From Micromonospora trifolii (GTDB lineage: Bacteria; Actinomycetota; Actinomycetes; Mycobacteriales; Micromonosporaceae), in assembly GCF_022229005.1 (NCBI RefSeq), contig NZ_JAKKFD010000008.1, positions 1 through 64,000 of the forward strand: a DNA stretch of 64,000 nucleotides. The letters run 5' to 3'. The notes under the pieces were generated by a model that searched no databases, was not told the DNA's origin, and was given only the letters and a program-made list of their open reading frames with translations. This document shows, piece by piece, positions 46,296 to 56,026 of this stretch. A program made the position numbers and the translations under genes. Position 1 is the first letter of the stretch, and each line of letters begins with the position of its first letter.

Positions 46296-49181
46296 ATGAG
46301 CGACGAGGATCTGTGGCGGGTGCTGCACGGCATCGCCGACATGCCGTACGGGGCGGGGCAGATCGCCGCCCTGGAGCAGTTGCTACGCCGGGTGGACGCC
46401 GCCGACGACAGGCATCTCGCCTTCGTCACCCGGATGCAGGCCACCACCGGCTACATCTACGGCGGTGAGCCGGCGAAGTCCTTCGTGACGTTCTCCTGGT
46501 GTCTGTCCGAGTTCGACAGGGACCCGCAGCCCTACCATCAGCGCCACCTGCACCAGTTGCTGTGGCACTTCAAGTACATGGCGTCCGGCCTGCTGAAGTT
46601 CCCCGAGGTGCCACTGGACCGCACGTACGCGGTGCTGGACGACATGGAGAGGCGCTACCGGGCCGGTGGGCACAGCCTTCAGGCCGTGCACAAGCACCGG
46701 TTCCGGGTTGCCGAGCACGTGGGCGACGTCGAGGCCGCCGCGCACTGGTACCGGCTCTGGCAGACCACCCCGCGCGACGAACTGTCCGACTGCGCCGGCT
46801 GTGATCCGACGAGCCGGGTGGGCCACCTCGCCGACACCGGCCGGGACGCCGAGGCGGTGGCGCTGGCCGAGCCGGTGCTCGCCGGTCGGCTCACCTGCAC
46901 CGAGCAGCCGCAGGCGATCCTCACCGCGCTGCTCCTGCCGTACCTGCGCACCGGGCGGGGTGACCAGGCACGGGACGCGCACCGGGAGGCGTACCGCCGG
47001 CTGCGCGGCAACCTCGCGGACCTCTGGGACATCGCGGACCACATCGAGTTCTGCACGCTGACCGGCAACGAGGCGCGGGCGGTCGAGCTGGTCGAGCGGC
47101 ACCTGGACTGGCTGGACCGGCCGCCGTCGCCGGCGGCCGCCATGCACTTCGCCGCGGCGTCCGCCGCCGCGCTGCGTCAGGCCGGCCCGTCGACCGTGTA
47201 CCGCCGCGCCGCCGAGGGCCGGCCCGCCGCCGAGGTGTCGGCGGCGTCGTTGGCGGAGGACCTGGCCGCGACCGCGACCGGTCTGGCCGCCCGCTTCGAC
47301 ACCCGTAACGGCACCACCCACCAGTCGGAGTGGATCGCTCGCCGGCTGGCCGTGCAGGCGAGCGGGGAGCACGTGCCGCTGTCGGCGAGCGTCCGCCGCC
47401 GCCCGGCCCGCCCGGTCGGGGACGAGCCGGTCGTCGAGCAGGGCACACCAGCGTCGTCGGCCGACCGGGTCCGGCGAGTGTCAACCGACAGGGCTGAACC
47501 ACGGGCCGTGACCCTGCCGGTCGACGCCGGCCCGGACGATCTGCTGGACCTCGCTGAGCAGAGCTGGGGCCGGCACGACCGGGCCACCTTCCGGGCGGCA
47601 CTTGTCGCCTTCGATGACCGGTTCGGCTCGGCCGAGCTGCCCGCACGCACGTCCGCGCACCGGCTGGCGCTGCGCGCGTCGGAGCGCGGCGACGAGGACG
47701 ACACCGATGGTGCGATCAAGCTGAACCGGGCGGCGTTGGAGCTGTACCGGGAAGCTGGCGAGGAGGTGGCCGCCGAGACGGTCGCCGGGCGGCTCGGCGT
47801 GCTGTTGACCCGGTCCGACGACGACACCGACGAGGGTCTGCTGCTGGCCCGAGAGGCGGCCGAGGTCCTGGACCGGCTCGGTGACGCCGGGCAGCGGGCG
47901 GCCGGACACGACCGGGTGGCGTTGGCGCTGCTGCACCGCGAGCGTTGGGCGGACGCGCTCGCCGCGCTCGACGGGGTGCCGGCCGACGCGGGCGGCGACC
48001 AGCACCTGGCGGCCCGGATCGCCCTGCACCGGGGGCACCTGCTGGAGCAGTTGGACCGCGTCGACGAGGCCCGCGCCGTCGTCGACGAGGCACGTCGGAT
48101 CGGCCGCGAGCTGGGCGTCGGCGAGGTGGTCACGGGCGCCTGCCTGGCGTACGCGCGGCTCGTCGACGATCCGGCGGACGCCGTGGCCGCCTGCGACGAG
48201 GCGTTGGCGGCGGCACCGGCGGACGCGGAGTTGCCGGTCCGGGTCACCCGCGCCCGGGCGCTGTTGGCGGCCGGCCGGGCCCCGGACGCTGTGGACGACT
48301 TCGTCGAGGCGGTGACGCTGTGCGTGGAGCGGGGCGCCGAGGGGGACGCGTTCCTGCGGTGGGAGCTGGCGAACGCGTACCGCATGGTGGGCCGGCTCGC
48401 CGAGGCCGCCGAGGTCGCCGAGGAGGCCGTGCTCGGTCTGGATCGGCTGGGCGCCCAGGCGGAGGCTGATCGCTGTCGACACCTGCTGGCCGGCGTCTAC
48501 GCCGGCCTTGGTGAGATCGACCCGTCGTTGGCGCTGCTGGAGCAGCTGGCCAGCAATCTGGACGGACCGGACAACCTTCCGCACCGGGCGCAGGTGCTGG
48601 AGGAGGCCGGCGGGATCCTCTACGACGCCGACCGGGACGCGGCGGCGGGCGAGCGGTTCGCCGCCGCGGCTGAGGCGTACCGGCTCGGTGACCTGCCGCT
48701 GGACGAGCTGCGCGCCCGCCGGCGGGAGACGTACGCCTGGTTCTGGGCCGACGACCGGGACGCGGCGTTGCACGCCGTCGAGGTGGTGGACGGGTTGGCG
48801 GCGAAGCTGGCCGGGCAGGCCGATCCGCCGGTGCTGTACGAGCTGGCGATGGCGGCCGAGGCCGGAGCACGCGTGCTCACCGGGCAGGACCGACCGGACG
48901 AGGCGCTGGCCCGGCTCACCGGGGTGCCGGACCGGTTGCGTTCGATTGAGGCGTTCGGCGAGGCCGCCCAGGTGGAAGCCCTGATCGGTGAGCTGCTGCT
49001 GCGCATGGACCGGCCGGCCGAGGCGGAGCCGCTGCTGCGCCGCGTACTCGGTGGGTTGCCGGCCGCCTCGCGGCAGGTCCGCCAGACGGCCTGGCTGCTG
49101 ACGCGGGCGCTCGATCTGCTCGATCGACCCGAGGAGGCCGCCGCGTTGCGCGCGGAGCATGACCTGGACGAGGACGACTGA
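46296..49181 (+). CDS. Large TPR-repeat protein coupled to the HSP90 gene
   Basis: A 961-residue soluble protein with no signal peptide. The N-terminal 300 residues form a helical domain (AALEQLLRRVDAADDRHLAFVTRMQ..., TYAVLDDMERRYRAGGHSLQAVHKHRFRVAEHVGDVEAAAHWY). After a basic Pro/Arg linker (about 360-400), degenerate TPR-like repeats cover about 420-960, for example AVDDFVEAVTLCVERGAEGDAFLRWELANAYRMVGRLAEAAEVAEEAV and RVLTGQDRPDEALARLTGV. The acidic C-terminus is AEHDLDEDD. The ATG at 46296 is the only one after the HSP90 stop; the frame upstream is antisense-like within it. A partner or substrate-adaptor role for HSP90 is inferred from the pairing. Confidence 0.85.
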   Translation: MSDEDLWRVLHGIADMPYGAGQIAALEQLLRRVDAADDRHLAFVTRMQATTGYIYGGEPAKSFVTFSWCLSEFDRDPQPYHQRHLHQLLWHFKYMASGLLKFPEVPLDRTYAVLDDMERRYRAGGHSLQAVHKHRFRVAEHVGDVEAAAHWYRLWQTTPRDELSDCAGCDPTSRVGHLADTGRDAEAVALAEPVLAGRLTCTEQPQAILTALLLPYLRTGRGDQARDAHREAYRRLRGNLADLWDIADHIEFCTLTGNEARAVELVERHLDWLDRPPSPAAAMHFAAASAAALRQAGPSTVYRRAAEGRPAAEVSAASLAEDLAATATGLAARFDTRNGTTHQSEWIARRLAVQASGEHVPLSASVRRRPARPVGDEPVVEQGTPASSADRVRRVSTDRAEPRAVTLPVDAGPDDLLDLAEQSWGRHDRATFRAALVAFDDRFGSAELPARTSAHRLALRASERGDEDDTDGAIKLNRAALELYREAGEEVAAETVAGRLGVLLTRSDDDTDEGLLLAREAAEVLDRLGDAGQRAAGHDRVALALLHRERWADALAALDGVPADAGGDQHLAARIALHRGHLLEQLDRVDEARAVVDEARRIGRELGVGEVVTGACLAYARLVDDPADAVAACDEALAAAPADAELPVRVTRARALLAAGRAPDAVDDFVEAVTLCVERGAEGDAFLRWELANAYRMVGRLAEAAEVAEEAVLGLDRLGAQAEADRCRHLLAGVYAGLGEIDPSLALLEQLASNLDGPDNLPHRAQVLEEAGGILYDADRDAAAGERFAAAAEAYRLGDLPLDELRARRRETYAWFWADDRDAALHAVEVVDGLAAKLAGQADPPVLYELAMAAEAGARVLTGQDRPDEALARLTGVPDRLRSIEAFGEAAQVEALIGELLLRMDRPAEAEPLLRRVLGGLPAASRQVRQTAWLLTRALDLLDRPEEAAALRAEHDLDEDD

Positions 49182-49281
49182 CCTGACTGGCCGCCCCTGG
49201 CCAGGTCAGGGGCGGCCCGGTCCGGTGCGGAGGGAACTGACCGGCAACCATTGCGGGCTCCTCGCGGTCTAGGCTTGCCCG

Positions 49282-49881
49282 GTGACGGTGGAGCAGCAGG
49301 CACGGGGTGCGGCGGGTGCGGGCCGGCGCAGGTCCCGCAAGGACGAGATCCTGGAGATCGCGGTAGGTCTGTTCGCGGCCCGTGGCTATCACGGCGTGTC
49401 GATGGACGACATCGGCGCGGCCGCCGGGGTCACCGGTCCGGCGCTCTACCACCACTTCGCCGGCAAGGAAGCCATGCTGGCCGCCGCGCTGATTCCGGTC
49501 AGCGAGGGGTTGCTGGCCGGTGGGCGGGAACGCGCCGTCGGGGGTTCGGACGACCCGCGCGGCGTGCTGGAGTCACTGATCGACTTCCACGTCGAGTTCG
49601 CGCTGGCCAATCCGGCGGTGATCGCATTGCACCTGCACGAGCTGGACCGCCTGCCGGAGGAGCCTCGGCGCCGGATTCGTCGCCTGCAACGGCTCTACGT
49701 CGAGGAATGGGTCACGGTGCTCACCGCGCTGCACCCGGGCATGCCCGACGGTGAGGCGCGGGTGCTCGCGCACGCCGCGTTCGGCCTGATGAACTCGACG
49801 CCGTTCCTCGGTGGTGAGGTGGACCGGCGACGCCGCGCCGAGCTGCTGCGCGGCGCAACCCTGGCCGCGCTGCTCGCCTGA
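49282..49881 (+). CDS. TetR-family regulator of the acyl-CoA cluster
   Basis: A 199-residue regulator with the HTH at about residues 22-70 (EILEIAVGLFAARGYHGVSMDDIGAAAGVTGPALYHHFAGKEAML). It heads a run of branched-chain acyl-CoA genes and is the probable controller. GTG 49282 is the start. The AACGATCGTT palindrome before the carboxyltransferase gene is a candidate site. Confidence 0.88.
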   Translation: MTVEQQARGAAGAGRRRSRKDEILEIAVGLFAARGYHGVSMDDIGAAAGVTGPALYHHFAGKEAMLAAALIPVSEGLLAGGRERAVGGSDDPRGVLESLIDFHVEFALANPAVIALHLHELDRLPEEPRRRIRRLQRLYVEEWVTVLTALHPGMPDGEARVLAHAAFGLMNSTPFLGGEVDRRRRAELLRGATLAALLA

Positions 49882-49952
49882 GCCGACTCGTCAGAACCGT
49901 ACCGGTCATGATTCCCTGACAGCGTCCCACCATCCGGACGCCGGGAGGAAAC

Positions 49953-51290
49953 ATGATCGAGTCACTGCTGGTCGCCAATCGGGGCGAGATCGCCCGCCGG
50001 ATCATCCGGACCGCCAAGCGGCTCGGCATCCGCGTGATCGCGGTCCACTCGGAGGCCGACGCGGATCTGCCGTTCGTCGCGGAGGCGGACGAGGCGGTCC
50101 TCATCGGCCCACCGAACCCGGCGCTGAGCTACCGCAACACCGAGGCGATCCTCGCCGCCGCGAAGTCGACGGGCGCGCAGGCCATCCACCCCGGGTACGG
50201 CTTCCTGTCGGAGAACGCCGAGTTCGCCCGTACCGTCGAGGCGAGCGGCCTGATCTGGGTCGGACCCGACGCGGACGCGATCACCGCGATGGGCGACAAG
50301 ATCAACGCCCGGAACCTGATGGCGGCGGCGGGTGTTCCGGTCGCGCCCGGCACCACCGACCCGGCCGCCGACCTGGACGCGGCGGTGACGGCCGCCGCCG
50401 AGATCGGGTACCCGGTGATGGTCAAGGCCGCCGCCGGTGGTGGCGGCATGGGCATGGGCGTGGCCGTCGACGAGGCCGCGCTACGCACCGAGTACGACAA
50501 GGTGCGCGCGTTCGCCGAGCGGATGTTCGGCGACGGCTCGGTGTTGATCGAGCGGTACTTCCCCCGGGTGCGGCACGTCGAGGTGCAGATCCTCGGCCTG
50601 GCCGACGGCCGGGTGGTGGCGCTCGGCGAGCGGGAGTGTTCGGTGCAGCGGCGCAACCAGAAGCTGGTGGAGGAGTCTCCGTCCCCGGCGGTTTCGCCGG
50701 AGCTGCGAGCCCGTCTCCTGGCCGCGGCGGTGCGGGCCGGCGAGGCGGTCGGCTACCGCAACGCGGGCACTGTGGAGTGTCTGCTCGACCCAACGATCGG
50801 CGAGTTCTTCTTCTTGGAGATGAACACGCGGTTGCAGGTGGAGCACCCGGTGACCGAGTACGTCTACGGCATCGACCTGGTCGAGGAGCAGCTGCGGGTG
50901 GCCTCCGGGCTGGCGCCGACGTTCGACCCGGACGCGTTGACCCCGAGTGGGCACGCCATCGAGATGCGGATCAACGCGGAGGACCCGAAGCGCTTCCTGC
51001 CCGGCCCCGGTGTGATCAGGACGTGGGTGGAGCCGACGGGCGACGGCGTCCGGGTGGACTCCGGCTACACCGAGGGCAACACTGTCACCCCGTTCTACGA
51101 CAGCCTGCTGGCCAAGCTGATTGTGAGCGGCGCGACCCGCGACGAGGCGCTCGATCGCGCGAAGGCGGCCGTCGCGGCGTTCCAGATCGAGGGCCCGAAG
51201 AACAACGTCCCCTTCTTCGCCGAGCTGCTGACCAACGACGAGTTCCTCACCGGTGCCTACGACACCGGCATCGTCTCCCGCATGCGCTGA
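49953..51290 (+). CDS. Acyl-CoA carboxylase biotin carboxylase subunit
   Basis: A 445-residue ATP-grasp biotin carboxylase: LVANRGEIARRIIRTAKRLGI at the start, GYGFLSENAEFA, the glycine loop VMVKAAAGGGGMGMGVA, HVEVQILGL, NTRLQVEHPVTE and the C-terminal INAEDPKRFLPGPG. It stops after the biotin carboxylase domain with no BCCP domain or MKM biotin motif, unlike the 600-660-residue alpha chains of leucine-pathway carboxylases. ATG 49953 has a GGGAGG site. The cluster suggests methylcrotonyl- or propionyl-CoA-type carboxylation. Confidence 0.93.
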   Translation: MIESLLVANRGEIARRIIRTAKRLGIRVIAVHSEADADLPFVAEADEAVLIGPPNPALSYRNTEAILAAAKSTGAQAIHPGYGFLSENAEFARTVEASGLIWVGPDADAITAMGDKINARNLMAAAGVPVAPGTTDPAADLDAAVTAAAEIGYPVMVKAAAGGGGMGMGVAVDEAALRTEYDKVRAFAERMFGDGSVLIERYFPRVRHVEVQILGLADGRVVALGERECSVQRRNQKLVEESPSPAVSPELRARLLAAAVRAGEAVGYRNAGTVECLLDPTIGEFFFLEMNTRLQVEHPVTEYVYGIDLVEEQLRVASGLAPTFDPDALTPSGHAIEMRINAEDPKRFLPGPGVIRTWVEPTGDGVRVDSGYTEGNTVTPFYDSLLAKLIVSGATRDEALDRAKAAVAAFQIEGPKNNVPFFAELLTNDEFLTGAYDTGIVSRMR

Positions 51291-51306
51291 CCCCACCCCC
51301 ACCCTT

Positions 51307-51366
51307 GTTGATCAAGAGGTTTGCGTCAGGATTCGCGCCGCGGATGACGCAAACCTCTTGATCAAC
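51307..51366. repeat. GTTGATCA inverted-repeat element, copy 1
   Basis: A perfect 22-bp stem (51307-51328 with 51345-51366) and a 16-base loop, with GTTGATCA at both outer ends. It lies just after the carboxylase gene. It has no T tract. A related element with the same ends but a different core lies at 61917-61977. Confidence 0.85.
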
Positions 51367-51429
51367 AGCGGGGTGGCATGCTGGGAGGACCCCCTAAGCA
51401 CTGCTTTCGTCACAGTGAGGTGACCCCTT

Positions 51430-52350
51430 ATGGCGGACCTGCCAGATTCCGTCTCCATTCGTGAGGTTGGGCCGCGGGACGGGTTGCAGAACGAGGACCC
51501 GATCCCGACCGACGCCAAGGTGCGGCTGCTCGACGCCCTCTCCGGCACCGGCGTACGCCGGATCGAGGCGGTGTCGTTCGTGCACCCGAAGGCGATCCCG
51601 CAGATGGCCGACGCCGACGAGGTGTGGCAGCGGGCGGTGAAGGCCGACGGGGTGCGGTACTCCGCGCTGGTGCCGAACAGCCGGGGCGCCCAGCGGGCCC
51701 TCGCCGCCGGATTCACCGAGATCGAAGTGGTGGTCTCGGCCAGCGACACGCACAACCGGCGCAACGTCAACCGGTCCACCGATGAGTCGCTGGACGACAT
51801 CGCCGAGCTGATCGACCTGCTGCACGGTGCGTCGGCGCGGGTCGAGGTGATCGTGGCGACCAGCTTCGGCTGCCCGTACGAGGGGGACATCGACCCGCGG
51901 CGGGTGGCCGGGATCGTGGACCGGGTCGTTCGCGACGGCGCGGACCGGGTCGCGTTCGGCGACACCACCGGCATGGGCACTCCGCGTCGGGTCCGCGAGC
52001 TGTTGACAGCGGTACGCGACCGCAACGCGCACGTGCCGGTCCTGCTGCACTTCCACAACACCCGGGGTACGGCGTTGGCCAACCTGCTGACCGCGCTGGA
52101 GCTGGGGGTGACCGAGTTCGACGCCAGCGTCGGTGGCCTCGGTGGCTGCCCGTACGCGCCGGGGGCGAGCGGCAACCTGGCCACCGAGGAGGCCGTGCAC
52201 ATGCTGCACGACATGGGCATCGACACCGGCATCGACCTGTCGACGCTCATCGAGGCGGCGGAGTTGGCCGAGGAGCTGCTCGGCAAGAAGCTGCCGTCCG
52301 GTGTGCTGCGCGCCGGTCCGCGTACCCGGCTGACGCCGCTGCCGAGCTGA
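51430..52350 (+). CDS. Hydroxymethylglutaryl-CoA lyase
   Basis: Cleaves HMG-CoA to acetoacetate and acetyl-CoA, the last step of leucine degradation. The 306-residue TIM-barrel protein starts with the family motif REVGPRDGLQNE, has VEVIVATSFGCPYEGDI and FGDTTGMGTPRRV, HFHNTRGTALANLLTALE, and ends with the catalytic loop GGLGGCPYAPGASGNLATEE. It follows the carboxylase in the cluster. A strong hairpin terminates it. Confidence 0.94.
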   Translation: MADLPDSVSIREVGPRDGLQNEDPIPTDAKVRLLDALSGTGVRRIEAVSFVHPKAIPQMADADEVWQRAVKADGVRYSALVPNSRGAQRALAAGFTEIEVVVSASDTHNRRNVNRSTDESLDDIAELIDLLHGASARVEVIVATSFGCPYEGDIDPRRVAGIVDRVVRDGADRVAFGDTTGMGTPRRVRELLTAVRDRNAHVPVLLHFHNTRGTALANLLTALELGVTEFDASVGGLGGCPYAPGASGNLATEEAVHMLHDMGIDTGIDLSTLIEAAELAEELLGKKLPSGVLRAGPRTRLTPLPS

Positions 52351-52359
52351 GGACGCGAC

Positions 52360-52389
52360 GAAGGGGCCGGCGCGTGCGCCGGCCCCTTC
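52360..52389. terminator. Terminator between convergent genes
   Basis: A near-perfect 14-bp stem (52360-52373 and 52376-52389) with a 2-base centre between the lyase and the minus-strand protease; it can serve both. Confidence 0.8.
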
Positions 52390-52404
52390 CACCTGCCAGG
52401 TCGG

Positions 52405-52965
52405 TCAGCTCACCGGGGTGAGCACGCTCGGCCAGCTGTCGCGGAAGATGTCCGCGCTGCGGTCGGTGGCGCTGAACGTGCCGGCGAAGAGGTTGCTGAC
52501 CCGGTTCGCCTCGGCGGTGCTCGGGTAGGCGTTGGTGCAGCTGGTGCCGGCGCTGCCGCCGGACATCAGCAGGGCACAGTTTCCGTTGTAGTTGTCCGGC
52601 AGGCCGAGGATGTGCCCGATCTCGTGGGTCATGATCCGCAGCACGCTGTACTGGGCGGCCTGCTGGGTGTCGATGTAGACCCGGCCGTTGCCGAGGCTGG
52701 TCCGCTGGGCGTACGAGCCGCCGCCGGTGATCCGGTAGATGCGCAGGTTCGAGCCGCAGTTGGCGGAGAGCGTCAGGTTGACTGTGGCGTTGTTCCAGAT
52801 CGAGGCCGCCTGGTTGGCGACGCTGGCGTAGTTGCCCGCCTGGCTGGTGTTGTAGCAGATGGTCATGGCGGCGGACGCGGGCGACGGGTTGGCGACCGTG
52901 ATGCCGAGGGTGGCGAGTGTCGTCGCGAGCAACGCGACGGCGAGCCGGTTGAGTCGTGAGGTCAT
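52405..52965 (-). CDS. Secreted snapalysin-like zinc metalloprotease
   Basis: A 186-residue M7-type protease. An N-terminal signal peptide (TSRLNRLAVALLATTLATLG..., ending near ASA at residues 30-32) is followed by the mature start AMTICYN. The zinc motif is HEIGHILGLPD with His114, His118 and Asp124, Glu115 being catalytic. Four cysteines lie in the mature protein. It is inserted on the opposite strand between two genes of the acyl-CoA cluster and is unlikely to take part in it. Confidence 0.88.
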   Translation of the reverse strand: MTSRLNRLAVALLATTLATLGITVANPSPASAAMTICYNTSQAGNYASVANQAASIWNNATVNLTLSANCGSNLRIYRITGGGSYAQRTSLGNGRVYIDTQQAAQYSVLRIMTHEIGHILGLPDNYNGNCALLMSGGSAGTSCTNAYPSTAEANRVSNLFAGTFSATDRSADIFRDSWPSVLTPVS

Positions 52966-53097
52966 CGCTGACTCCGATCTGGGAGGAGGGGTGCCAGGAG
53001 CCTAGCGATGTGTATTCATGTTTTTCAATGTCTTGCTCTCGGCTCCGCTGTCTGGTTCGCTCGTAGGTCGCCGACAACCGTGCCGATGCGCTAGCCT

Positions 53098-53107
53098 AAC
53101 GATCGTT
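53098..53107. promoter_or_regulatory. AACGATCGTT palindrome
   Basis: A perfect 10-bp palindrome 27 bases before the carboxyltransferase start. The form is typical of TetR-type operators in acyl-CoA clusters. Not seen upstream of the other cluster genes. Confidence 0.5.
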
Positions 53108-53133
53108 CAGGTCAGTATGGCGGAGGAGTCGGC

Positions 53134-54666
53134 GTGACGCTCGACGGTGAGGCACTGGAGCAGCTGCGCAAGCGGGCCCGGTCCGGCGGCGCGGACAAGT
53201 ACCACGCGGCCAACGCGGCCAAGGGCAAGCTCTTCGCCCGTGAACGGGTCGCACTCCTGGTCGACGAGGGCTCGTTCGTCGAGGACGGCCTCTACGCCAA
53301 CACGATGGCCGAGGGGCTGCCCGCCGACGGCGTGGTGACCGGCACCGCCACGATCGACGGCCGACAGGTCTGCCTGATGGCCAACGACTCCACAGTCAAG
53401 GCCGGCAGCTGGGGTGCCCGCACCGTCGAGAAGATCATCAGGATCATCGAGCGGGCGTACGGCGCCGGCGTGCCGATGGTCTACCTGGTCGACTCGGCCG
53501 GCGCCCGGATCACCGACCAGGTCGACCTCTTCCCCGGCCGGCGTGGCGCCGGCAAGATCTTCTGGAACCAGGTCCGCGCCTCGGGCTCGATCCCGCAGGT
53601 CTGCGCGCTGTTCGGCCCGAGCGCCGCCGGTGGGGCGTACATCCCGGCGTTCTGCGACGTGGTGGCGCTGGTCGACGGCAACGCGAGCATGTATCTCGGC
53701 TCCGACCGGATGGTCGAGATGGTCACCGGCGAGAAGACCACCCTGGAGGCGATGGGCGGGGCGAAGGTGCACACCGCCGAATCCGGCGTGGGGCACTTCC
53801 TCTGCAAGACCGAGGCCGACGCGCTCGACGTCGTGAAGACCTACCTGTCGTACCTGCCGGCGAACTGGACGCAGGCGCCGCCGACCGCGCCAGCGGTCGC
53901 CGCGCCCGCGAAGGCCGACCTGGCCGCGCTGGTGCCGGCCAGTGAGCGGCAGGCGTTCGACATGCGGCGGTACGTCAAGGGCCTGCTCGACGAGGGTTCG
54001 TTCTTCGAGATCCAGGCGCTCTGGGCCAAGGAGTTGACAATCGGCTTCGGCCGTCTCGACGGCCAGGTCGTCGGCGTGGTCGGCAACAACTCGATGTTCA
54101 AGGGTGGCGTGCTCTTCGTCGACTCGGCCGACAAGGCCACCCGGTTCGTGCAGCTCTGCGACGCGTTCAACGTGCCGCTGCTGTTCCTCAGCGACGTACC
54201 CGGCTTCATGGTCGGGAGCGCCGTGGAGAAGCAGGGCATCATCCGCCACGGCGCCAAGATGATCACCGCGATCTCCGAGGCGACAGTGCCGAAGATCTGC
54301 GTGGTGGTCCGCAAGGCGTACGGCGCCGGCCTCTACGCGATGGCCGGCCCCGGGTTCGAGCCGGACGCCACGATCGCGCTGCCGACCGCGAAGATCGCCG
54401 TGATGGGCGCCGAGGCCGCCGTGAACGCTGTCTACGCCAACAAGATCGCCGCCATTGCGGACGAGGACGAGCGGGCGGCCTTCGTCGCCGCCAAGCGGGC
54501 CGAGTACGAGCAGGACATCGACGTCGTCCGGCTCGCCAGCGAGCTGGTGGTGGACGCCATAGTCGAGCCGCACGACCTGCGCACCGAGCTGGTCCGTCGA
54601 TTCGCGGCGGCGCGTACCAAGGATCGGCACTTCTCCCGCCGTCGGCACGGCGTCACCCCGGTCTGA
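53134..54666 (+). CDS. Acyl-CoA carboxylase carboxyltransferase (beta) subunit
   Basis: A 510-residue carboxyltransferase of the PccB/AccD/LiuB type. The N-terminal crotonase-like half has ERVALLVDEGSFVEDG, GAGVPMVYLVDSAGARITDQ and FGPSAAGGAYIPAF; the C-terminal half has GRLDGQVVGVVGNNSMFKGG and KAYGAGLYAMAGPGFEPD. It transfers carboxyl from biotin to the acyl-CoA. GTG 53134 follows a GGAGGAG site. It lies two genes from the biotin carboxylase; the biotin carrier must be elsewhere. Confidence 0.93.
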   Translation: MTLDGEALEQLRKRARSGGADKYHAANAAKGKLFARERVALLVDEGSFVEDGLYANTMAEGLPADGVVTGTATIDGRQVCLMANDSTVKAGSWGARTVEKIIRIIERAYGAGVPMVYLVDSAGARITDQVDLFPGRRGAGKIFWNQVRASGSIPQVCALFGPSAAGGAYIPAFCDVVALVDGNASMYLGSDRMVEMVTGEKTTLEAMGGAKVHTAESGVGHFLCKTEADALDVVKTYLSYLPANWTQAPPTAPAVAAPAKADLAALVPASERQAFDMRRYVKGLLDEGSFFEIQALWAKELTIGFGRLDGQVVGVVGNNSMFKGGVLFVDSADKATRFVQLCDAFNVPLLFLSDVPGFMVGSAVEKQGIIRHGAKMITAISEATVPKICVVVRKAYGAGLYAMAGPGFEPDATIALPTAKIAVMGAEAAVNAVYANKIAAIADEDERAAFVAAKRAEYEQDIDVVRLASELVVDAIVEPHDLRTELVRRFAAARTKDRHFSRRRHGVTPV

Positions 54667-54744
54667 CCATCGACTCAGGCCCGCACAGCGACCCGCCCCC
54701 GGCGTCACGAGCGTCGGGGCGGACCGTCCTTACAGGAGGATGAG

Positions 54745-55893
<1,149 letters not shown>

Positions 55894-56026
55894 CTGGTCC
55901 AGTCGGACTGATCGGCCGGTCGTCCCGGACGGACTGTCCGTACGGCTGTCGGGTTTCGGCGAGCGGGCGTCAGTAGCCCGACGTTCGACTGCCGACGGTC
56001 GGAGTCCATCCGTACTCTTCGTGCCC

